The position numbers and the translations under genes were made by a program. The notes under the pieces are model-generated. The model was given only the letters and a program-made list of their open reading frames with translations. It did no database searches and was not told the DNA's origin. From Neurospora crassa OR74A (Eukaryota; Ascomycota; Sordariomycetes; Sordariales; Sordariaceae): DNA of 64,000 nt. The stretch is taken from the NCBI RefSeq assembly GCF_000182925.2, contig NC_026501.1, positions 6,365,917-6,429,916 on the forward strand, written 5' to 3'. Positions within the stretch are counted from its first letter, which is position 1. Every line of letters begins with the position of its first letter. Positions 11,180 to 22,599 of the stretch are shown here, one piece after another.

Positions 11180-11355
11180 AAAAGGTTCCGTAGTGCAATG
11201 GCTAACTAAAGTCCCTTCGCTAACACTTTTCTATAGGAAACGCCAAGATTCCTGATGTGTCCCAACTTCAAATCCTGTCCCAAAATTTCCGCGCCCCCTC
11301 TTTAGAGGGTAAAAAGAAGGGGGAAAGGAAGCCGTGGCGCCCAGAGCCCCCCAAG
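11180..11355 (-). repeat. Right terminal inverted repeat (176 bp)
   Basis: Reverse complement of 10,282-10,457, ending CCCCCCAAG before the flanking TA. Its outer end lies 75 bp from the 3' end of the tRNA gene at 11,431. Confidence 0.9.
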
Positions 11356-11409
11356 TATAGATGGATTTTTTTTTTTTTTGGTGAATGAGACGTGAAGTGA
11401 GAAAAAAGG

Positions 11410-11425
11410 AAAAAAACGGAAAAAA
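11410..11425 (-). terminator. Pol III terminator of the tRNA-Ile gene
   Basis: On the minus strand, a run of six T (11,425-11,420) begins 5 nt past the tRNA 3' end, and a run of seven T (11,416-11,410) follows as a backup. Confidence 0.75.
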
Positions 11426-11430
11426 GAAGT

Positions 11431-11525
11431 GCCCAATAACAGGATTGAACTGTTGACCTTCGCATGGACTTGATATCAGAAATCTGATATTAGTACGACG
11501 CTCTAACCAGCTGAGCTAATCGGGC
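11431..11525 (-). tRNA. tRNA-Ile (anticodon AAU) with a 22-nt intron
   Basis: Read on the minus strand from 11,525. The acceptor stem GCCCGAT pairs over 7 bp with ATTGGGC. The D-arm is GCTC/GAGC, the anticodon stem TCGTA/TGCGA, and the T-arm AACAG-TTCAATC-CTGTT. The anticodon AAT is at 11,491-11,489 in loop CTAATA-A. The intron, 11,487-11,466, follows position 37 as in all nuclear tRNA introns, and its TCTGATAT segment can pair with the anticodon region, as expected for endonuclease recognition. The mature tRNA is 73 nt without CCA. A34 would be deaminated to inosine, so it reads AUU and AUC. The scaffold around the anticodon (CTAATAA, then GCGAAGGTC) is typical of eukaryotic tRNA-Ile(AAU). 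Confidence 0.95.
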
Positions 11526-12649
11526 TTAGCTTGATTGTTGTAAAACATATGAATGGTAGCAATTATATTCTCATCGTCATCCACGGTCCCCGAATGTCGC
11601 GGATGCTCCCGTGAGTGTATAGACACCCTCGTCCCTGACAAAAAGGGTAGCACTTTTTCTGGTGCTACATGAACTATCAGCACAAATGAAGGTGCCTACG
11701 TTTTTATAGTTTGCGAGAATGTCACAGGGTAAGATCTGTTAACATTGGCTAATAGTGTGCATTACTTGTTCTGCCTTGCAAGCAGAACATAGTCCATCTT
11801 TTGCCTTTGGCGACCTCGGCATATGCACCCTTGGCCTGTCATAGAGACACCCTCGTCCGAGATCAGTAGATGAAACCAACCTATAGGTTAGGTGAACTAG
11901 TCCGCTACCGCTCGTTAAGATAAGAAAAGGCCGTTGCAAAACTGTAATAGGCATTGCAATAATTCGAAAAGACATCGGATAGCGTCCCATTTGGATATTT
12001 CTACTCGGCAATTACCTACCACTCCAGACCAGAGGTGTAACAGAGACACTTGGATGCGTAGTAGGAGTATACCCAAGGCATAATGTCATAGGTCTCAACT
12101 GTTTTGTCCAGGACGAGCTAATGTACAGGTAGTTTCATCGTTCTCTTGCACTATCACCGCCGTAGTCATCGCCCATCGCCATCGCTCATCGTTATCACTC
12201 ATTACACTCCCAGGTATAATTTCGATCACGTTTACTTCAGTTTCCCAAGTTGATAGCGTCATGTGTATCGCAGATTCAATTGCCCCAACAATAGCGACGA
12301 CGACAGCGACAACGATAGCGACGACGGCCAGCACACAAGGTGGTAAACTTGGTACCTAGGTACCTTGTCTTGGACCTGGGCGGGCGACGGGCGATAACTG
12401 AGGGAAGGAGCAGGCCCACTAGCGCCCGCGGCTGCATAAACCTTAAATTTACTATGGGCCCGACGGGTAAGGTAACCAGAGATCATGGACATCAACCGGG
12501 CACGCCTCAGATATATCTCAACGTTGAAAACAGGCGGATTGCTCGTTAACGTCTGAAACAGTGGTGAAGGAGAGAACTGACACAATCGTTTGTAGGGATG
12601 AACTCGTCATACATTATCATTACTGCGAAAATACGTAAAAATGAACTTT
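11526..12649. other. Intergenic region, no supported gene
   Basis: It holds the 5' flank of the tRNA and the 3' UTR side of the OPT gene. A short direct repeat (GACACCCTCGTCC) occurs near 11,621 and 11,845. Degenerate CAT/CGC and AGCGACGAC trinucleotide-like tracts lie at about 12,165-12,205 and 12,290-12,330. No credible coding region. Confidence 0.5.
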
Positions 12650-15062
12650 TCAACACTGGCCGGCCGGGCATGCTATACTGGAGCCATATTTCGACCCGTC
12701 CACGCCGGCGAGGGTCAGTATTGCACCAACCACGCCCCCCAAGCCCTCTCCGCTGATCATACTTTGAAACACGAGCTTGTTAGCATGGAGTTGCGTTGAA
12801 TGGTGAGCGGATAGTGTAGGACTAAGAAGAAAACTTACCCGGCAGCGAGAGCATAGCCGTAGAGATCCCAGGTCCTCATGCTGTACTTCCTCCAGAGAGC
12901 GGCAATGATGGCACCGAGAAGGGCGGCGTTGGCAAACACGGGGGCGGGAATGACCCAAGAAAGGGCGATGGCGCCCCAGTTGGGAAGCCACTCGCGCCAA
13001 CTTTCGCGCTCACCGACAAGGTAGTAGTGACGGACAATGACCTGGATGATGGAGACAACGCCCATGACGATGGCGAAAATACCGGAAGAGAGAGGAATCT
13101 TGACCGTCGGATCGGTGACAGCTCGAGCGACGGCAGCCCAAGCGGACACGGAGGGGATTTGGAACGCGCAATTAGTGTCTGCAAAATTGGGATCGTAGAT
13201 GCAAGGGTAGGCCTTGGTGAATAGCACAAAGAGTCCCGGGGCGAGCCAGACGGCAACAAAGGTACCAATGGCCTGGGCGATCCACTGCTTGAGCGGGGGG
13301 GTGCCGAGGAGGAAACCGGTACGAAAATCGGACACGAGGGCGTTGGCAACGTCAGCACCACCGGAAGCAAGGCCACCGGCAGCCAAGTTGATCTTCTGAG
13401 CGTGCTGGATGCTGAAGCCAGAATTCCGGGTGGCACCACCAAAAATGAGCTGCGAGGCTTTGGAGGCGGCGGTGAGAGGGGCGGAATCGGTGACAGCACC
13501 GATCTGGATGGCAAGGAATGAAAAGAGGAAGGCAAGAATGGCGGCAAGGATGGTGAGACCCGGGTGCATGTCCCACTGAAAGTGGAAGATGATCATGGCA
13601 ATGACCATGGAGACGATAAGGCCGACAATCCAGTGCCAGTGCTTCACCTGCTCGTTCGCTTTGGCGGGATCCTCCACTTCCTCACCAGTCCGGACAACCT
13701 TGGCGGCTTGCTTAGAAAAGAAACTGTTGGTCTTGCCGCGGGCGACAAGGGTGTCGTTGATGCTAACGCAAGTCTGCTGCCACGAGGACTTCAAGCCGAA
13801 CCAGATGACCTTGTACTGGACGAGGAGCTCAGCCATGGAGGAGCAGACCATGACCATGACACCGGGCCACAAGAGCCAGTAACGAGGCGAGGGGGTGACC
13901 TTGCCGAGGTTCTGGAGGGAGAAGAAGTTGTAGAGGCTGTCCCAGTGGGGGTCGTCGGGGTAGGATTGAGTGCCGATGCACTCGCCGTAGTGAACCAAGA
14001 CGGGACCAATAATACCCCAAGCCATGAACGAGCCAGCGAACATACTGATAGCAGGGTTAAGACCAATCAAGATACCGGAGCCAATGAAGGCGGGAGTCCA
14101 TTCAAAGTACCAACCCCACGACTCAATGTTCAAGGCCCAGCTCTTGTAGCCTGACCAGATGTGAATCCAGGTGAAAACGTGCCAATCGTAAAGGATACCA
14201 ATGGCATAATACGAGCCAATACGGTGAGCCAGAGCGGCACCGAAGGCAAGACCCAAGCACTTGAGCTTCTTCATGGCCTCGATGCTGCCAGCCGCACCAG
14301 CGTGCATGGAGCGGATGGTCAAGGCGACGGCAGTCGGCGTAGGGAAGATGAGCTTGAGCTCACGGGCGACCTGAACGACGAAGAACTTGCGAAGAGGGGT
14401 GACGTAGAAGAGACCTAGGAAGGAGCAGACCAGGGTAATGGTGAAGATGGCACCAATGTCCTTCTGGGGAGTGGCGTTCTCACCCATGGCTCTAAGTTGG
14501 TACATGGCGGGGATACCGGCGACGAAGATACCAGAGATACCACCAGCACCGGTAGCAGCGGCCTGAATGATGGAGTTTTCCTGGGGACCAAAGGCACCAC
14601 CGATGATGGGAACCTGGCCGGACTTGGACATCATCTTGATGATACCATAACCGAAAATAGCACCGAACATGTTGGCGCTGAAGGTGAAACCGGTCTTGAG
14701 GCCTGCATGTGGATTATTTGGTTAGAGATAAGAGTTTTTGAGACAATCGAAGCTCGTAATCGAATTCACGTGAAAAGGGAAAACTCACCAAGATAGAGGT
14801 TGGAAGCGCTGACAAGACAGCCCAAGACGATACCGGTAACAACGGCACGGATGGTCAGTGGGTTCTCTTCATGGACGACTGAAGCGTCCATCTTTAGGGG
14901 AGCAAAGAGATCCTCTTCCTCGATCTCTCCAGTGCTCTCAACCTCAACCGACACTTTCTCCTTGACATCGCTGGCATTCTCGTAGGCGGGTGTGCTCTCG
15001 GAGAAAGGGCGGACGTTCGCCGCCGAAGCGTCGAACGACTTCTTTTCCTCCAGGATGGCCAT
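12650..15062 (-). CDS. OPT-family oligopeptide/metal-chelate transporter (YGL114W-like)
   Basis: Three exons on the minus strand, 15,062-14,789, 14,702-12,839 and 12,761-12,650, encode 749 aa. Intron 1 (14,788-14,703, 86 nt; GTGAGT, branch CTAAC, CAG) restores the OPT motif [12 protein letters not shown]. Intron 2 (12,838-12,762, 77 nt; GTAAGT, branch GCTAAC) has an AAG acceptor; splicing gives [14 protein letters not shown], the expected OPT C-terminal motif, while the unspliced frame stops in the donor (GGG-TAA). The ATG at 15,062 is the first Met of the frame. Residues 1-68 are hydrophilic and acidic; many membrane segments follow. GPQENSI is at 130-136. This is the PF03169 subgroup of yeast YGL114W and plant YSL proteins rather than the OPT1 peptide subgroup. 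It should be a proton-coupled importer of small peptides or metal chelates in a cell or vacuolar membrane; the substrate is unknown. Confidence 0.93.
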
Positions 15063-17820
15063 GTTTCCTATTCGGTGGGGAGGAATAGGTGGAGGTCCGT
15101 TGGGAAGTTGTGAGCCAAAGGTCACAACGTAGTCGACTTGTGGTGGGACACAGGAGAAGAAAGAGACGGGGCCGGAAAATGGTGGAGGGGAGGGCGGCCC
15201 CAGGTTGATATTTATCAGTTGACGGTGCCACCATGGCTATGACTGCAACGGTGATTTCTCCTTTCTTCTGCAAGTTAGACAGTTGCTCTTTTTGTCTGGT
15301 GCATCCGGAGTACCCCTGCCTGGTGTGGGCGGCCAAGAAGCTAGGGCAAATTCTGGCCGTTAGGTGTGTAACTGTACCTGCCAGGACCATGTACACCATC
15401 CATACCTCTACGATCCAATACGGTTCTGTTTGTTAGCTCAGTACTCTCAAAGTGATATCTTCAGACTCGTCCCAAACGCTGCGGGAACACTATAAGACGC
15501 CTAGATACCAACCCAAAGACACATGATCAGTATTAAAATGTTGAAAGAAAATGGGTAATTTGCATGAAGCACGCATAGCAAAGCTGACCATAAGTCTCGA
15601 GCTAACCAATCGTTTTGGTGTAAACCGTGCTAGCTCAGTAGATACTAGCCCGGCACATACATACATACATGACGATTGAAACTCACCTTCCATTCTTGTT
15701 CTACTATGTGCACATAACCAGAGCCTGTTCGACACCTAGACACGGGCTGCATCTCACTGGCTCAAGGTCTCGTGAGCGACTTGCCAGTGGCCCAGCTGGC
15801 CCAGAGAATCAGCAAAAGGTCAAAAGCTTCCAGTCCCCTTCCTCTCCCAAATCACGTCGATCCCCAAGGCGCTTGGAAGCTCGAGCTGCTTGTGCTCCCG
15901 TTCGCCACGTTGCTGGACCGGCATAGGCCGTGATAAGCAGCACAAAGATGACTCGGAACCTGGACCGCAACACCATGACAGACGGCGGGACCGCGGGATG
16001 GCATGGATGTGATAACATATGAGATGCCAATTTGCCCTGTCCTCAAAGAGCACCCACCCTTGAACCTCGATCCCCGCCTTGCTGCAACAGGGTCAGCAAT
16101 GTTGCAAGGTCTCCCTGCTAGGCCTGCAAGTGCTGCAACCCACCTCTGCGACCCAGGTCCACCGTGTTGCCACGGTCGACGCCGGTCGTCTGACAGCCGC
16201 TGATTGGCTGGAGGATACACAAGGCATCCCAATTAGGCAGGTCGGATGTCGTGTGTGAAAGGGGCAATTGTTCGCCGTTTATGAGGCTAAGCCGATTCGC
16301 TTGCACCGCTGACAGCCTGGCCACCACTTTTGTCACTCTGTCTCCGAAACTTCATCGATGCATCAACAGGGCGCGGCAAAGGAAACCGATGGATGGGCTG
16401 CGGAAAACGTCGCCCGCATGATGGGGAGGCGGTATGCGAGCGTAACATTGGCATCTCGATGGCCATAACAGGTACGCACCTACATAGTACGCAAGAGATC
16501 AATCTACAACACGGCGAAAAATACCAGGAAGGGGCGCGATCTAGAATGACATCCATATTTGATCTGCGCAACCTCAATAAGTGAACGCCAAACCGGTGTC
16601 GGCTGAAATTCTTTTGATATCAAAAATCGCAACTCATTTTTCACCCACAAATCTGTGCGCCTTGGTAGGTTCCGAGCTTGGTTCGGTTCCCGGCAGGCTG
16701 ATGAGCGTCAGTCGCGGGGGGCGGCGGTACGCGGGCGCGGGGTGCCTGCCGAAACACTGGCTGCCGAAAATCGACCACCACTTTTCAACCAGCAAACACA
16801 TCTCTTTTGAATGACTCAATTATCACCGTTATGTTGGTTTGACTGAGAAATTCAATTCCTGTGTTCGGTAGCGACAACACTATCCACTCTCATTGGCATC
16901 GGACCCTCGATCTCGCAATCCTCACCGTCGACCCAAACCTCCAATGATTCATCTTTCCATTCCCCGCATTCGTGATGGCCTCCCCCTTCCCTGCCACCTC
17001 TTATTTTGGTTGGGAGCCTTCTGAGAGTCAGTCAAAACATTAGCCAATGTATCGCTTCTCTAGGGCCAACGGGTCTCGCAACCCAGCAGATCTTTGTCCA
17101 AAATGGCAGGTGCATGGTTTCGAGAAACAGCCGAGGGACGTCCATTCGCCAAGACAAAAAAGCACACTGCACCAGAGGCACACAACATCCCCACAGCAAC
17201 CCTCGGACTACGAACCCGCCCACAAAAGTTAAGGTTACGCGAGGCCGAACAGGCACTGACCATATAATATCCACACACACAGACTCGGGCTAATGTTAAA
17301 TTTCCCTTTAGTTCATTCTGTTCTGTGTCCTCGTGCGAGTCATTTATAACAAGAGCCTCAAGAGAGTTGCGTCCCCGAGTTCATGGAAGTCGATGCGGAG
17401 CCTCAGGGGGAATTGATTCCCAAAATCAAATGAACATGCTGTCGCACGGGACGGGAGGGCTAAGAGCAAAAAGAAAAAACATAGGAGTTTCCAGAGCATT
17501 GCCTGAGAACATCACGGCTCCCTGGTGGTTCTGGTACCGTACCGACTAGTGTAATCCAGGACATTGGTAAGGTACAGGGTAGATCCAAGTGCGAGCAACA
17601 GCTAGTTCGCAAAATGATCCCATCCAAACTCTTGGCCGCTTCTAGACAAGCAGGTCGTCAAACTACAGTTGGATCCTCAACATACAGTAATTACCCCTGT
17701 TCGTGCAACTAATCCGGGCTGGCACTCGAGTTGCAGTTAGAAGGCACTTGCATTTAGAGGTCTATGCCAAGACTTGACCAGAATTTGCACCAGAATCATG
17801 TAAAATCACCAAAATCTCCC
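15063..17820. other. Intergenic region between the OPT gene and the RIP block
   Basis: It contains the OPT promoter (minus direction), with a GATA-type TGATAA at about 15,214-15,219 on the minus strand, which on its own proves nothing. The rest, to about 17.8 kb, has normal GC and many short open frames in all frames, none protein-like. I see no tRNA, long repeat or recognisable domain. Normal composition ends within about 100 bp at 17.8 kb, where the TpA-rich block starts. Confidence 0.5.
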
Positions 17821-18140
17821 AAAACAGACTAGAATTGAAGCTATTTATACAAATCAAGATTAGGGTAAGTACTTTCTTGACCCAAATCTACGTATTTACC
17901 CTTATAAAAGTCCAAAAGAGTAGTCTAGTAAGTACGTAATATAATATATACTTCCACCTTCTTCTTTATCCTTCTAAGTGCCTATACGTTATTAAAATTA
18001 AGTATATCCTTTTTAACTGCCTAATTGAGTAAATCCACTATATTTAGTACTGCCTCCTTAGTACTAATAATTGTAAGTAGGAGGAACTCTCGGTCGTCTT
18101 CCTCGTCTTCTTTAGTACGAGTATTACAAATTTTATTTAA

Positions 18141-18341
18141 CTAATCCTTAATAATATACTCAAGTACCTCTTCAATATTAATTAGCTTACCGGGTATAAC
18201 GTTCTCATCTACGGGATTTATAAAGTTAACCAGATCTATCCTCTCTTTAACCCTAATTATAGCCTTCTTAAAGACCTCATTAAAATTATCCGGCCTATTC
18301 TCGAGGTAACTACGAAGGTCTAAACTCTCCTTTAGACCCAA
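18141..18341 (-). pseudogene. 66-codon frame left in RIP'd DNA, family not recognised
   Basis: An unusually ordinary protein sequence for this block (SLDLRSYLENRPDNFNEVF, INPVDENVIPGK), open for 66 codons on the minus strand, with the reading continuing past stops towards lower coordinates. It looks like a fragment of a transposon protein with an acidic, leucine-rich helix-like stretch. I cannot name the family. It lies between the euchromatin border and repeat R1. Confidence 0.4.
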
Positions 18342-18740
18342 AATAGTAGACTTTTTCTAGCAATTAACAATAGTCTATCTCTTTACCCTCTTATACTAAG
18401 TACTTAATACCTAATTGAGGGTATACCGCAAATTTATTTCCTTAAGGGGGTTATAGCCGGCAAGTAAGCCTCTATCGCCAAGCTCGAGACATAGCCACTT
18501 AAGGTAGTAACAACGGTAGTATAACTTAAAGGTATTAATAATACCCTAATCTATTGGTTGATAAAGGGAAGTGACGTTAGGAGGCAAATATCTAATAGTA
18601 ATATTAGAAGGGGGGGGCGCTAGAGTTAGACTAATTTAATAACTAGAAAAGTTATTAAGAATAAGGATAATCGGCTGATTAGGCTTTTTGCGGGCACAAT
18701 AATTATAAAAGGATCTTAGCCATTCCACTATAATTGTACT

Positions 18741-18812
18741 AAAATGGCGAGAAAACTACAATAATAATAACAACTATACTACCGCAACCAAAGTAATGTA
18801 TAAGGACTATAG
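18741..18812 (+). repeat. Short dispersed module (copy 1)
   Basis: Shares its start (AAAATGGCGAGAAAACTA), an ATAATAA..ACTAC core and its end (TATAAGGACTRTAG) with 57,877-57,938, differing mostly by transitions. At 57.9 kb it begins exactly where an LTR copy loses homology, so it may be an element end or a target sequence. Confidence 0.55.
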
Positions 18813-19605
18813 TTCTTAGTTGTTTAATCTAGTAGAATAGTAGGTGATTTTTAAGCCTTTCCAAATAGTTGAGATAGGAGGCATTAAGCTAGATATAATT
18901 TACTGAGGTCTTATGTCCGTTGAATGGCTAAATGTTCAGCCGTTGCTGGAAAACGAAGATAGTTATTAGATTTTTCAATATTTTCTTCCTATAAGTAAAT
19001 AGAGAAACGAGTGTACATTCCCTCAAGAGGGATAAAGGATTATTCAGCACAACAAATAAGAAGAGGCAAATAATTAGAAATTACTAAGAACTATTATCTT
19101 ATTCAATTAAGAATATTAAATTAAGATTAATTATTTAGTATAATTATAAATGAATATTGTAATAATCTATTGTTTTATTTTCTCAAATTCGATGTTTTCC
19201 CTATCCTCTTTTTTTTTTCTTCCTTTGTTATCCCTATTTTTCTACCTTTTCTAATCTATTATCTTATTAAATTAGTTCTATATTCTTTTATCTTCTATTA
19301 ATACTAATTATTTAATTCTATCCAATCTAGAAAGTATATCCTTTAATTTAATACCTTTATTAAAGGTTTGAAAAAAATTATTGTAGAAAAAATTAACGTA
19401 TATATTCTTATATACTACCTTAAATTAAATCTTCCCTTTAAATCTTACGATAGGTCCCCTAAATAGATTTATTATTATATATATATATATATATAATTAG
19501 CGTCTTCCCCTATTATTTCTATTCCCCCTATATCCCCTTTTACTTTTGTAAATTAAATCCTTTTCTTTAGTACTATTAGTAAGGAGACGATTATTTGTAT
19601 TTCTA

Positions 19606-20112
19606 ATAATATTGTTTTAGGTTATTCTAATAAGCGTTAAAGGTCCTTATAGCTTTGAACGAATATTTAAATTAAACCTTTCTTTAAATTTTATTAGAAT
19701 TTGGGTAAAGTTATTCGGATTATATTTAGGAAGGCTATTTAATTTATACTCTATATAGCGAATAGGATAGACTAAGGAATTTACTATAAATTTATAGGAG
19801 TTAAAGTTAAATAGTATATCCGTAGTTATTTTATTAAGTATTAAGCTTCGGCCTATAATAAATATCTCTCTTATAGAGTAGAAACTCTTAAATCTAATTA
19901 TTGGGGATGATTTTTATTATAAGATAAGTATGTGGGTTAATAGTATACGCCTATACTAAGAGGAATTAGAGGGGGTAAATAAATTTAGAGTTCTTTTAAA
20001 ATCTAAAAGGATTGGGGATTAATTAGTCCTTCTTACTTAAATAAACATTTGTATTAAATTTATAAGTAATCCTAAATTACTTAATAAATTAATATTTCTT
20101 AGAATTAATAAT
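19606..20112 (+). repeat. Dispersed repeat R1, copy 1 (about 500 bp)
   Basis: Aligns nearly gap-free with 58,039-58,541 on the same strand, differing mainly by transitions. The second copy begins at an assembly gap, so the true repeat is probably longer. Neither strand gives a domain I recognise. Confidence 0.8.
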
Positions 20113-22599
20113 TAATAGTCTTATTCCCTATATTATAAACTATAGTACCTTATTAGTATAGGGTCCTTCTCTAGTTCTCTAGAGGGAAAAACTGTAAGGC
20201 GTTAAACGCCTCCGGATAAAAACCTCCAGCTCTATTTTGGCTGTAGTTTACTATACCGCTCCTACTTTGCTTATAGCTATGACGGTTCTCACCCACCGCT
20301 ATAGCGAATATAATTTCGTTTCTCTTACCGCTATATTATTCTAATATTAGAATAATAAGGATAATAGAAATAGGATTAGACCCGGCGCGTTGCTTTTTTC
20401 GCTACCTCTTTATTTTATTCCCTATTATTTTTTCTTTCGCTTTCTTTCTGCTTCTTTATTCTATTTTCTTATTTACTACCCTACTTTTCCACTTCCTTCC
20501 CCCGTTTGTAAATACTTCCGCCCTATTATTTACTCTTTTATCTCACGGTTTTACCCTTATTTATATTAATATAAAAACCCCTTCCCTCGTTTATATAATC
20601 CCTTATATAGTACCCTTCCTAATTCTTTTCCTCCTTCTTCCTTATTATAATTTCCTTTAAAATAGTTTCCTCCGGCCGCTATTGTCCTAACCCTATTAAT
20701 TTAATTTCTAATATAGAGGGTTCTTCCCCTATTACGTCCCTAGGTCCTACGTCCCTTGCGGTTGTACCTTTAGAGTTTAAATTCTTTATTTATACCCTTT
20801 ATAAATTCTTCGGTAGTTATCCCCCTTAGAATCGGTATAATTTCTTTCTTTCCTTCTTTAATCCTTATATTAATTTAATTAGCGTTATCGTAAAATTCTT
20901 TACTTTTATTATACTTTAAATTTCGCTTCTATCCTACGTTCCAATAATAGGTTTAATTCTTTTAGTACTTTTAAAAAGGTTATTACTAATAGGGTTTATT
21001 TTATTTTATTTATTAATAGGTCCTTCGTTTTCTATTTTTCTTTTTCGTTATTTAATTCCTACGCTTCTAATTAGCGGCGTCTAGAATACTACTTATAATT
21101 ATACTACTAATAAATATAATTAGACGTCCTTATTAGTTTTTGCAACGTTTGTAACGCTATTTAGACGGTAGTTATTATTATAGTATTGGGTAGTTAGGAT
21201 AGGTTTAATTGTAATTTGGATGCCTTTGTTTATATCGCTAATAATTTCTTTAATTATATATATATTTATTTGGAGTAAGACGGCCTTCCTACCGATTTTA
21301 AGCGTTTTCTTTATACTTTAGGCTATAATATTACTAAATAGTAGTAGAAGGGTTATTACGAATTGGTTGTAAAGGAATTTTTTATAATTATATCCCTTCT
21401 TTATTTTATAGTAATACTATAAACCTAGTTTAAATTACGTCCGGTTCTAATAGTAATATTATTATTCCTATATATATTATATCCGGTGGTAGTAGTTATA
21501 CTACTTTTACCCGTATAATCTCTAATTTTAGTAATAATAGTAGTTCTATTCCCGGTAGTTTTATAGCCGTCGATACTCTTAATTACGCCCTTATAAATAA
21601 TAATTGGATTTAGTAGCATTGTAAGGTTACTACGAATTAGGTTTATATAATAGAATTATTCGAATAGTTTTTTAAATACAATTAAGCGCTCGTTAAATAG
21701 TATTTTCCGGTTCTTATTGTAGCTATAGTTTAGATAGTTCCTATAGTTAATATAAATATTTCCTCTTCGTCTTTATTCTATTAGTTTAATATTATTAATA
21801 TTTTGTTTTTTTCTTAGGAATATTTTACAATTTCTTTACGTTACTCCCCCTCTAATTCAATTACTAAATAGTACTTTTTTAACCTCCTTAATTTTAACGC
21901 TTATAATAGAATCCTTTCGGTTTTAGCTCTATTGTTTAGGTATTTTTAGAATTCTTCTTTTATTAATAATTAAATTTTTAGGTTTAATTAGAAGATAATA
22001 TTTGTATTAAAGTAATTTAAAATAATATAGGCGAATATTTCTTTTTCGAATTTGTAGGTGTAAATAAGAGTTAGGACGTTTAGTACTTTCCTCCGGTAGA
22101 GGAAAGCCCGGAGGCTAATAATTTCTATTCTAATTTAGATAAGGAGGGAATTTTTTACTTTAATTAATAAGTACGTTTCTTTTTATTTTCTTTTAGTTAT
22201 CGGCGTTTTCCCTTCTTCTTCTTTATATTAATTATATATTGTTAAATAGTTTCTCTATTGAATTTAGGAGTAAGGTTAGTAATAATAAATTTGTATTATT
22301 ATTTTAATTTTATTACTACCGCTATTGAATAGTAGTTATAATATAATATTTATTTTTAATTTATTATATCTTTTAATTATTCTTCTTTATTAGCAGTTAT
22401 TAGTTTTAGAATTTACAATAGTAGTAATAATTAAATCCCTAATTCTAAGGGGGGGCTAACTATTATCGTTAGTAGTTTTTCTATTAGTATTTATATTTTA
22501 GCCTATTGAATTTTAGCTGTACTGTTCTTTAGTTTGTTAGTAGGTGGTTAATTTTTAATTCGTTATATTTAGATATAGTTAGAGATTTAAATTGTAGTC
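20113..22599. other. RIP'd DNA, not assigned
   Basis: AT-rich degenerate sequence, with a C/T-rich part at about 20,390-20,660. A plus-strand reading from about 20,660 to 22,600 is moderately open and has an acidic segment (FPPVEESPEANNF near 22,100), resembling a gag-type protein. The minus reading could equally be the 3' part of LINE-1. I cannot decide between them. Confidence 0.4.

Larger units (their letters stand above)
10282..11355. mobile_element. Non-autonomous DNA transposon with 176-bp terminal inverted repeats
   Basis: The first and last 176 bp (10,282-10,457 and 11,180-11,355) are reverse complements with 7 mismatches and no gaps, about 96% identical by hand count. Both ends begin CTTGGGGGGCTCTGGGCGCC, with one T/C difference just after this stretch. 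The dinucleotide TA flanks both ends (10,280-10,281 and 11,356-11,357), the target duplication of Tc1/mariner and related elements. The 722-bp interior has no recognisable transposase. The longest frame (10,690-11,061, 123 codons, plus) has no DDE/D motif I can see and is probably chance. The element is not RIP-mutated, unlike the repeats beyond 17.8 kb. Alternatives are a foldback-type element or a deletion derivative of a mariner relative. Confidence 0.87.

Noticed and set aside
12835-14670. OPT gene as a single 611-residue frame ending at 12,835
   Set aside because: It lacks the N-terminal exon with the NLYLG half-motif and the C-terminal GEGLGG exon; the TAA lies inside a perfect GTAAGT donor.
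15669-16819. Cluster of overlapping short frames as a gene upstream of OPT
   Set aside because: Open in many frames on both strands, no intron logic, no domain and no start context; consistent with non-coding normal-GC DNA.
20164-20370. Possible homology with 42,110-42,290 (shared GCTATAGCG-like words)
   Set aside because: Only short words match; no continuous alignment could be made by eye.
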